A DNA stretch of 64,000 nt, taken from contig OW203768.1 of assembly GCA_934045905.1 (NCBI GenBank), positions 22,535,060 to 22,599,059 on the forward strand, in the 5' to 3' direction. The number at the start of each line of letters is the position of its first letter. Position 1 is the stretch's first letter. The translations under genes were made by a program, and so were the position numbers. The notes beneath the pieces were generated by a model, which saw only the letters and a program-made list of their open reading frames with translations, was not told where the DNA came from and ran no database searches. The stretch comes from Leuctra nigra. Its lineage: Eukaryota; Arthropoda; Insecta; Plecoptera; Leuctridae. Shown one piece after another: positions 54,319 through 64,000 of this stretch.

Positions 54319-55179
54319 GTAAGCACACAGGTGGCGTAGATCACAACGATTATAATATAAGAATGAAAGAATATAAGTTAGATAAGTATAAGAAAGAATA
54401 CCAGGAAAGGAGGCAGATCCAGCAATAAGTATAAGAAGGAAAAAGTCAATGCGACCGAGAACAAAGTGGAAAGATTGCGGAAGAAAGAGGAGAGAAGTGG
54501 AATATGATCAGAGTTGAAATGTGGTAGGAGAGCGTTTGTTGATAAAAGGGAGAATGGAGAAACGGAACCAGCAGAAGAGGAAGACGAGTGGAAGAGGTAT
54601 TGAGAAGGAGGTGGAGGAGCATAGCATAGGACTTGGCAAGTTGGCTTAAGAAGAAGATGCAAGATAAGTAGTGGAACAGCAAATACATGACTTAACATTT
54701 TGTTAGAATCTTGGAATTGATAAAACAAATAAATTTGAGGATATTCCATATCAAATCTACGAACCAAATCATATCTAACCGTCTTCGATTGTTGTCAAAA
54801 AGAGTTAGAATTATGGCGAAACAAATATCTATAAGTTTATGTGGTATTGTAAGAAATTCAAACAAGTTTAATCAAAATCAAGGGGCTCATACATTTTTAA
54901 TATTAGTTGATTTGATATAAATGTGAAACCCATTGGTATTGGTTTGTTATCTGAAAAATCATTCATCCATTTAGTTTAAGTAACGAAACTTCAAACTTGT
55001 AATGAAAACTAAAAATGCATACAAGGATTTGGCAAGATGATTGTTGTGCAGATGCATGAAGGAAATGATTACTTCCTAATTGGCCATGTCTATTATCACA
55101 TAACACCTTTGCAACCAAACAAGATTATACGACAGTCCTCGTGAATAGATGCACTGCAATTGGCCAAAGTAAATAAAAT
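54319..55179 (+). other. Non-coding, part of a putative intron
   Basis: An A/G-rich stretch (about 54360-54660) gives a 129-residue minus-strand frame rich in Leu and Ser, which is a compositional artefact. No gene was recognised. Confidence 0.4.
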
Positions 55180-57532
55180 CCCAGAAAAAACACTCCGTGT
55201 AAAAATACCAGCCAAGTCTCTTTAACTATAAAAAAAAATAGAAGAAATCTAAAAATTCAGCACTGAAAAGGAGTGATATCAAAAAAGGAGCCAAGTCAAC
55301 GAATTTTCCAAATTTTAATCGTACCATTGAAATAAAAATATCAACCCCCGAGAAATACTTAAAAAAAGGACTTGGCGCATCGTTTTTTTAAAGACACTTT
55401 TCTATCCTAAAAGTATAGGAAGAACTCTACAAGTATATTTTCCTGAGTATATCACATTCATTATCGACGAATCATACTACGTTTTAATATAACTAGTACT
55501 CTTACCTACTGGCAGTTTTGGTATTTTGTCAATATTCAGAGGAAATAAACGGATAAACGAATAACGAATAAACGGAAGCGGCCTAGTCTATTCGTTATTG
55601 CCACTATTTCTAGGGTCATATTAATCAATCATACTTCTCAATATCGTGACTGAGGGAAATAGCGAAAGCGCTCATTACAAGAAGGCCGTCAATGAGATTT
55701 GTATAAGTGACTAGTGCACTGAGCCATGCTGCTCAAATAATTACAGACTAGATTTTTATCTAAAGTAATACGTTATGTAATTTATGAATTTTTTTGGTAT
55801 AAAATGTTAATTAATAGCAATTAATTACACGGCGAGAAGGTTCAAAGTATAATGCTGTAGTAGGTATGTTGATGTACCCACAAAACTATAGGTACCTACC
55901 AATCACAAACACAACTGTTCTGTATTTATTGCTTGTAAGACAATGCTATGTTTCTTTGCGTACTTATATTTAAATTTAAAATATTTTACAGAATGTTCAA
56001 TATTTAATTTGAAAGTTTTGTCCCAATTTTTCTAGGCATTTCTGAACTACGTAGTATGTGAGTGGCATAAGCTTAAGAATAGAAAAATGTCTTTAAAAAA
56101 ACGATGCGCCAAGTCCTTTTTTTAAGTATTTCTCGGGGGTTGATATTTTTATTTCAATGGTACGATTAAAATTTGGAAAATTCGTTGACTTGGCTCCTTT
56201 TTTGATATCACTCCTTTTCAGTGCTGAATTTTTAGATTTCTTCTATTTTTTTTTATAGTTAAAGAGACTTGGCTGGTATTTTTACACGGAGTGTTTTTTC
56301 TGGGATATCACTTCTTTTGTTAGTTTATTCATACAGCTTGTAGCACATGTCCGAGCAGGGACTAATTTCTTTAAAAAAATACGCCTCAACCGATTTGGTT
56401 ACTATGAAAAGTTGCGTTTGGTATAAGATGAAAATGATTATCCAAGAAGAATAGCTTAAGTTTCGTTATAATCGATCCAGCCGTTTTCGATACATGACGT
56501 CACTTCCGGTTTTGAAATAGCGGCCGAATTCCGGTATAGGTAATAAGAAAACAATCTAGTTTTATCTAGTTGATACCTTCATGAACGACCATCTGAATTC
56601 CTAATCCCTATATTTCCGTAAAATCGGTCATGCCGTTTGTAATATATGACGTCACTTCCGGTTTCATTTAGTGGTTCCTGCCGCCATTTCCGGTACCATT
56701 AATTTATTTATTCATTTTTCACAATTGATTTTTCAAATAAATAGCAGAATGAATACGCAGGAGCTAGTTCAGTTGCAATCGGTACAGGCGTTTTAGATAT
56801 ATGACGTCACTTCCGGTTTCAGGAATGGCGGCCGAGAACACTGCTACCTTGAATATATAAATTGTATTGTCTATGTTACAATGTAAGTTAATTATGTACG
56901 TATTTTAAGTATAATTTGTTGAAATAAGTTAAATATTGCGTATTTATGACGTCACTTCCGGTTTAGAAAATAAGAAAATAATATTTTTTTTATTGATACT
57001 TCATATAGATGACCATCTAAATCGAATGGCGCTAATTTCGTTCTAATCGGTCCAGACGTTTTTGAGTTATGACGTCACTTCCGGTTTAAAAATGGCGGCT
57101 TCCGGTTGGTTTTATAAAAAGGCACCTCAGACGCCAAAAGTGCACATGTGGTAAAAATTTCAGGTCGATCGGTTCAGCCGTTTAGGCTGTGGCGGTGATA
57201 GCGACTTTTCGTGATATCAGAATCATCATCATCTTCAGAATCAGAAAGTGGTGTAATTTCACTGTTTTCTCGGTCCTCTAGCGCGCAAATGGCATAACCT
57301 ATTGTTCCCAAATTTGGTATATGTAGTGGGGTGGGCCATAGCTCGAAATTAAGATATTTCGCAACAATGTGAGATTTACCAATTTTGAGATCCAGTAGGC
57401 CGAAAATGCCATGTTGTTGCTTACAGTAAAAGTGTTTGGTCTGCTCCTCAGTTTATTAGGCATTTACGGTATGTTGAGTGACTGTGAGTGTATAGTACGA
57501 CTTGGCTGGGTGGAGCGACCGCTCCACTAGAT
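55180..57532 (+). mobile_element. Element 'X', copy 3, with five CRE/ETS/YY1 modules
   Basis: It starts CCCAGAAAAAACACTCCGTG; the foldback part runs to 56305 (arms of about 180 bp around a larger centre that includes CACGGCGAGAAGG). It ends GGAGCGACCGCTCCACTAG. TGACGTCACTTCCGG occurs at about 56495, 56647, 56803, 56947 and 57070, mostly followed within a few bases by AATGGCGGC or a close match. The 3' section GGTCCTCTAGCGCGCAAATG matches 10631 and following. No coding region is present. Confidence 0.72.
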
Positions 57533-57703
57533 CGGTATTTGAACGAATTGGATTGGCTGCTGGTCAGGTTCGTTAGAATATACTAAATCGGATGATGCAT
57601 TATTTATCAGCCAATCCTTTTCTTTTGAATACCGTTTCATTTTGACCAAGTGTACTGTCTGGTAGGTCTTATGATCGCGATCAAGGTGCTGCTTGGAAAG
57701 TTG
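57533..57703 (+). other. Unique sequence upstream of array 3, putative intron
   Basis: This short stretch between element X and the first 109-bp unit ends CTTGGAAAGTTG. It lacks the exon part of the repeat, so the first unit is entered from its intron side, as expected if an intron precedes the array. Confidence 0.4.
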
Positions 57704-60700
57704 GATGTAATCAAGTGTTTGAGTTCTGACAAACACTGAGTGATGTTGCAGATAATGTGAGTGACACGCAGCAAGCGGAAGATCTGCTGGGCCACTACAC
57801 GACCCTCCCACTGATGTAATCAAGTGTTTGAGTTCTGACAAACACTGAGTGATGTTGCAGATAATGTGAGTGACACGCAGCAAGCGGAAGATCTGCTGGG
57901 CCACTACACGACCCTCCCACTGATGTAATCAAGTGTTTGAGTTCTGACAAACACTGAGTGATGTTGCAGATAATGTGAGTGACACGCAGCAAGCGGAAGA
58001 TCTGCTGGGCCACTACACGACCCTCCCACTGATGTAATCAAGTGTTTGAGTTCTGACAAACACTGAGTGATGTTGCAGATAATGTGAGTGACACGCAGCA
58101 AGCGGAAGATCTGCTGGGCCACTACACGACCCTCCCACTGATGTAATCAAGTGTTTGAGTTCTGACAAACACTGAGTGATGTTGCAGATAATGTGAGTGA
58201 CACGCAGCAAGCGGAAGATCTGCTGGGCCACTACACGACCCTCCCACTGATGTAATCAAGTGTTTGAGTTCTGACAAACACTGAGTGATGTTGCAGATAA
58301 TGTGAGTGACACGCAGCAAGCGGAAGACCTGCTGGGCCACTACACGACCCTCCCACTGATGTAATCAAGTGTTTGAGTTCTGACAAACACTGAGTGATGT
58401 TGCAGATAATGTGAGTGACACGCAGCAAGCGGAAGACCTGCTGGGCCACTACACGACCCTCCCACTGATGTAATCAAGTGTTTGAGTTCTGACAAACACT
58501 GAGTGATGTTGCAGATAATGTGAGTGACACGCAGCAAGCGGAAGATCTGCTGGGCCACTACACGACCCTCCCACTGATGTAATCAAGTGTTTGAGTTCTG
58601 ACAAACACTGAGTGATGTTGCAGAAAGTGTGAGTGACACGCAGCAAGCGGAAGACCTGCTGGGCCACTACACGACCCTCCCACTGATGTAATCAAGTGTT
58701 TGAGTTCTGACAAACACTGAGTGATGTTGCAGAAAGTGTGAGTGACACGCAGCAAGCGGAAGACCTGCTGGGCCACTACACGACCCTCCCACTGATGTAA
58801 TCAAGTGTTTGAGTTCTGACAAACACTGAGTGATGTTGCAGATAATGTGAGTGACACGCAGCAAGCGGAAGATCTGCTGGGCCACTACACGACCCTCCCA
58901 CTGATGTAATCAAGTGTTTGAGTTCTGACAAACACTGAGTGATGTTGCAGATAATGTGAGTGACACGCAGCAAGCGGAAGATCTGCTGGGCCACTACACG
59001 ACCCTCCCACTGATGTAATCAAGTGTTTGAGTTCTGACAAACACTGAGTGATGTTGCAGATAATGTGAGTGACACACAGCAAGCGGAAGATCTGCTGGGC
59101 CACTACACGACCCTCCCACTGATGTAATCAAGTGTTTGAGTTCTGACAAACACTGAGTGATGTTGCAGATAATGTGAGTGACACGCAGCAAGCGGAAGAT
59201 CTGCTGGGCCACTACACGACCCTCCCACTGATGTAATCAAGTGTTTGAGTTCTGACAAACACTGAGTGATGTTGCAGATAATGTGAGTGACACGCAGCAA
59301 GCGGAAGACCTGCTGGGCCACTACACGACCCTCCCACTGATGTAATCAAGTGTTTGAGTTCTGACAAACACTGAGTGATGTTGCAGATAATGTGAGTGAC
59401 ACGCAGCAAGCGGAAGATCTGCTGGGCCACTACACGACCCTCCCACTGATGTAATCAAGTGTTTGAGTTCTGACAAACACTGAGTGATGTTGCAGAAAGT
59501 GTGAGTGACACGCAGCAAGCGGAAGACCTGCTGGGCCACTACACGACCCTCCCACTGATGTAATCAAGTGTTTGAGTTCTGACAAACACTGAGTGATGTT
59601 GCAGATAATGTGAGTGACACGCAGCAAGCGGAAGACCTGCTGGGCCACTACACGACCCTCCCACTGATGTAATCAAGTGTTTGAGTTCTGACAAACACTG
59701 AGTGATGTTGCAGAAAGTGTGAGTGACACGCAGCAAGCGGAAGATCTGCTGGGCCACTACACGACCCTCCCACTGATGTAATCAAGTGTTTGAGTTCTGA
59801 CAAACACTGAGTGATGTTGCAGATAATGTGAGTGACACGCAGCAAGCGGAAGACCTGCTGGGCCACTACACGACCCTCCCACTGATGTAATCAAGTGTTT
59901 GAGTTCTGACAAACACTGAGTGATGTTGCAGATAATGTGAGTGACACGCAGCAAGCGGAAGATCTGCTGGGCCACTACACGACCCTCCCACTGATGTAAT
60001 CAAGTGTTTGAGTTCTGACAAACACTGAGTGATGTTGCAGAAAGTGTGAGTGACACGCAGCAAGCGGAAGACCTGCTGGGCCACTACACGACCCTCCCAC
60101 TGATGTAATCAAGTGTTTGGGTTCTGACAAACACTGAGTGATGTTGCAGATAATGTGAGTGACACGCAGCAAGCGGAAGACCTGCTGGGCCACTACACGA
60201 CCCTCCCACTGATGTAATCAAGTGTTTGAGTTCTGACAAACACTGAGTGATGTTGCAGATAATGTGAGTGACACGCAGCAAGCGGAAGATCTGCTGGGCC
60301 ACTACACGACCCTCCCACTGATGTAATCAAGTGTTTGAGTTCTGACAAACACTGAGTGATGTTGCAGAAAGTGTGAGTGACACGCAGCAAGCGGAAGATC
60401 TGCTGGGCCACTACACGACCCTCCCACTGATGTAATCAAGTGTTTGAGTTCTGACAAACACTGAGTGATGTTGCAGATAATGTGAGTGACACGCAGCAAG
60501 CGGAAGACCTGCTGGGCCACTACACGACCCTCCCACTGATGTAATCAAGTGTTTGAGTTCTGACAAACACTGAGTGATGTTGCAGATAATGTGAGTGACA
60601 CGCAGCAAGCGGAAGATCTGCTGGGCCACTACACGACCCTCCCACTGATGTAATCAAGTGTTTGAGTTCTGACAAACACTGAGTGATGTTGCAGATAATG

Positions 60701-63700
60701 TGAGTGACACGCAGCAAGCGGAAGATCTGCTGGGCCACTACACGACCCTCCCACTGATGTAATCAAGTGTTTGAGTTCTGACAAACACTGAGTGATGTTG
60801 CAGATAATGTGAGTGACACGCAGCAAGCGGAAGATCTGCTGGGCCAGTACACGACCCTCCCACTGATGTAATCAAGTGTTTGAGTTCTGACAAACACTGA
60901 GTGATGTTGCAGATAATGTGAGTGACACGCAGCAAGCGGAAGATCTGCTGGGCCACTACACGACCCTCCCACTGATGTAATCAAGTGTTTGAGTTCTGAC
61001 AAACACTGAGTGATGTTGCAGAAAGTGTGAGTGACACGCAGCAAGCGGAAGACCTGCTGGGCCACTACACGACCCTCCCACTGATGTAATCAAGTGTTTG
61101 AGTTCTGACAAACACTGAGTGATGTTGCAGATAATGTGAGTGACACGCAGCAAGCGGAAGATCTGCTGGGCCACTACACGACCCTCCCACTGATGTAATC
61201 AAGTGTTTGAGTTCTGACAAACACTGAGTGATGTTGCAGATAATGTGAGTGACACGCAGCAAGCGGAAGATCTGCTGGGCCACTACACGACCCTCCCACT
61301 GATGTAATCAAGTGTTTGAGTTCTGACAAACACTGAGTGATGTTGCAGATAATGTGAGTGACACGCAGCAAGCGGAAGATCTGCTGGGCCACTACACGAC
61401 CCTCCCACTGATGTAATCAAGTGTTTGAGTTCTGACAAACACTGAGTGATGTTGCAGAAAGTGTGAGTGACACGCAGCAAGCGGAAGACCTGCTGGGCCA
61501 CTACACGACCCTCCCACTGATGTAATCAAGTGTTTGAGTTCTGACAAACACTGAGTGATGTTGCAGATAATGTGAGTGACACGCAGCAAGCGGAAGATCT
61601 GCTGGGCCACTACACGACCCTCCCACTGATGTAATCAAGTGTTTGAGTTCTGACAAACACTGAGTGATGTTGCAGAAAGTGTGAGTGACACGCAGCAAGC
61701 GGAAGACCTGCTGGGCCACTACACGACCCTCCCACTGATGTAATCAAGTGTTTGAGTTCTGACAAACACTGAGTGATGTTGCAGATAATGTGAGTGACAC
61801 GCAGCAAGCGGAAGACCTGCTGGGCCACTACACGACCCTCCCACTGATGTAATCAAGTGTTTGAGTTCTGACAAACACTGAGTGATGTTGCAGAAAGTGT
61901 GAGTGACACGCAGCAAGCGGAAGACCTGCTGGGCCACTACACGACCCTCCCACTGATGTAATCAAGTGTTTGAGTTCTGACAAACACTGAGTGATGTTGC
62001 AGATAATGTGAGTGACACGCAGCAAGCGGAAGACCTGCTGGGCCACTACACGACCCTCCCACTGATGTAATCAAGTGTTTGAGTTCTGACAAACACTGAG
62101 TGATGTTGCAGATAATGTGAGTGACACGCAGCAAGCGGAAGATCTGCTGGGCCACTACACGACCCTCCCACTGATGTAATCAAGTGTTTGAGTTCTGACA
62201 AACACTGAGTGATGTTGCAGAAAGTGTGAGTGACACGCAGCAAGCGGAAGACCTGCTGGGCCACTACACGACCCTCCCACTGATGTAATCAAGTGTTTGA
62301 GTTCTGACAAACACTGAGTGATGTTGCAGATAATGTGAGTGACACGCAGCAAGCGGAAGACCTGCTGGGCCACTACACGACCCTCCCACTGATGTAATCA
62401 AGTGTTTGAGTTCTGACAAACACTGAGTGATGTTGCAGATAATGTGAGTGACACGCAGCAAGCTGAAGATCTGCTGGGTCACTACACGACCCTCCCACTG
62501 ATGTAATCAAGTGTTTGAGTTCTGACAAACACTGAGTGATGTTGCAGATAATGTGAGTGACACGCAGCAAGCGGAAGATCTGCTGGGCCACTACACGACC
62601 CTCCCACTGATGTAATCAAGTGTTTGAGTTCTGACAAACACTGAGTGATGTTGCAGAAAGTGTGAGTGACACGCAGCAAGCGGAAGATCTGCTGGGCCAC
62701 TACACGACCCTCCCACTGATGTAATCAAGTGTTTGAGTTCTGACAAACACTGAGTGATGTTGCAGATAATGTGAGTGACACGCAGCAAGCGGAAGATCTG
62801 CTGGGCCACTACACGACCCTCCCACTGATGTAATCAAGTGTTTGAGTTCTGACAAACACTGAGTGATGTTGCAGATAATGTGAGTGACACGCAGCAAGCG
62901 GAAGATCTGCTGGGCCACTACACGACCCTCCCACTGATGTAATCAAGTGTTTGAGTTCTGACAAACACTGAGTGATGTTGCAGATAATGTGAGTGACACG
63001 CAGCAAGCGGAAGATCTGCTGGGCCACTACACGACCCTCCCACTGATGTAATCAAGTGTTTGAGTTCTGACAAACACTGAGTGATGTTGCAGATAATGTG
63101 AGTGACACGCAGCAAGCGGAAGACCTGCTGGGCCACTACACGACCCTCCCACTGATGTAATCAAGTGTTTGAGTTCTGACAAACACTGAGTGATGTTGCA
63201 GAAAGTGTGAGTGACACGCAGCAAGCGGAAGATCTGCTGGGCCACTACACGACCCTCCCACTGATGTAATCAAGTGTTTGAGTTCTGACAAACACTGAGT
63301 GATGTTGCAGAAAGTGTGAGTGACACGCAGCAAGCGGAAGATCTGCTGGGCCACTACACGACCCTCCCACTGATGTAATCAAGTGTTTGAGTTCTGACAA
63401 ACACTGAGTGATGTTGCAGATAATGTGAGTGACACGCAGCAAGCGGAAGACCTGCTGGGCCACTACACGACCCTCCCACTGATGTAATCAAGTGTTTGAG
63501 TTCTGACAAACACTGAGTGATGTTGCAGATAATGTGAGTGACACGCAGCAAGCGGAAGATCTGCTGGGCCACTACACGACCCTCCCACTGATGAAATCAA
63601 GTGTTTGAGTTCTGACAAACACTGAGTGATGTTGCAGATAATGTGAGTGACACGCAGCAAGCGGAAGATCTGCTGGGCCACTACACGACCCTCCCACTGA

Positions 63701-64000
63701 TGTAATCAAGTGTTTGAGTTCTGACAAACACTGAGTGATGTTGCAGATAATGTGAGTGACACGCAGCAAGCGGAAGATCTGCTGGGCCACTACACGACCC
63801 TCCCACTGATGTAATCAAGTGTTTGAGTTCTGACAAACACTGAGTGATGTTGCAGAAAGTGTGAGTGACACGCAGCAAGCGGAAGACCTGCTGGGCCACT
63901 ACACGACCCTCCCACTGATGTAATCAAGTGTTTGAGTTCTGACAAACACTGAGTGATGTTGCAGATAATGTGAGTGACACGCAGCAAGCGGAAGATCTGC
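57704..64000 (+). repeat. Array 3: about 58 x 109-bp units, each a 3' splice site plus exon start
   Basis: The unit is 48 nt (GATGTAATCAAGTGTTTGAG, TTCTGACAAACACTGAGTG, ATGTTGCAG) plus 61 nt beginning ATAATGTGAGTGACACGCAG and ending CTACACGACCCTCCCACT. CTGAC about 21 nt before TGTTGCAG is a branch-point-like motif and CAG is the acceptor. After it one frame is open: NVSDTQQAEDLLGHYTTLPL. The period is exactly 109 through to the window end. Variant sites are ATAATG/AAAGTG just after the acceptor and GATCTG/GACCTG, in mixed combinations; rare singletons include ACACAGC (59075) and GGCCAGTAC (60845). The true end and the unique exon are beyond the window. The repeated 72-residue minus-strand frames are shadows. 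Confidence 0.9.

Noticed and set aside
54231..54428. 65-residue frame starting at GTG 54231
   Set aside because: GTG is not a normal nuclear start, and the frame runs through a strong donor at 54318. I kept only the ATG at 54258 up to the donor.
54378..54767. 129-residue Leu/Ser-rich minus-strand frame
   Set aside because: It follows from the purine-rich + strand composition; no motif or splice context supports it.
57527..63987. Dozens of identical 72-residue minus-strand frames
   Set aside because: Each is the antisense of the 109-bp unit, overlapping its neighbour. There is no domain, and the acceptor anatomy is on the + strand.
57704..64000. CRISPR array
   Set aside because: Units are 109 bp and near-identical throughout, without unique spacers, in a eukaryotic genome.

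Overview
This is eukaryotic, almost certainly insect, genomic DNA. It is AT-rich, has spliced genes with GT-AG introns, and is packed with animal transposons: tRNA-derived and 5S rRNA-derived SINEs, jockey-like and CR1-like LINEs, hAT and Tc1-like MITEs, and Helitron-like elements with 3' ends in CTAG. A sap-feeding hemipteran is my guess from the repeat style, but I cannot prove it. There is no bacterial, viral or CRISPR-type organisation. Nearly all short open reading frames in the window are chance frames in repeats.

One gene can be read almost completely: an Mpv17/PMP22-family four-helix membrane protein (Mpv17-like) on the + strand, CDS 30308-47813. Its exons are 30294-30436 (contains the start), 43646-43740 OR 43765-43859 (two alternative second exons), 44854-44966, 45270-45340 and 47637-47813 (to stop). 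The splice phases 0, 2, 1, 0 all match, giving 194 residues. A promoter and 5'UTR exon may lie near 27730-27868. Weak candidate first exons of other genes end at 15546, 20797, 26109 and 54318.

The most striking feature is three tandem arrays, each built from the END OF AN INTRON PLUS THE START OF THE NEXT EXON. Array 1 (28238-30371, 22 units of 97 bp) copies the branch point, 3' splice site and start codon region of Mpv17-like exon 1. Array 2 (45551-47732, about 15 units of 141-142 bp) copies the 3' splice site and 96 nt of its last exon. Array 3 (57704 to the window end, about 58 units of 109 bp) has the same anatomy: CTGAC branch-point-like motif, TGTTGCAG acceptor, then 61 nt that are open in one frame. 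That frame joins in phase with a candidate first coding exon at 54258-54318. A fourth acceptor, at exon 2, is duplicated once with its whole exon, leaving only 24 nt between the copies, a typical mutually exclusive exon layout.

Region by region: 1-7000 holds a foldback MITE, two minisatellites, a tRNA-bearing foldback, SINEs and a Helitron-like copy carrying a jockey LINE. 7000-11020 is a nested composite (Helitron-like insertion, CRE/ETS/YY1-rich element). 11-28 kb is repeats and sparse unique DNA. 28-48 kb is the Mpv17-like gene, whose 13 kb first intron holds a LINE, hAT and SINE nest. 48-57.7 kb is again transposons. 57.7-64 kb is array 3, which runs off the window.
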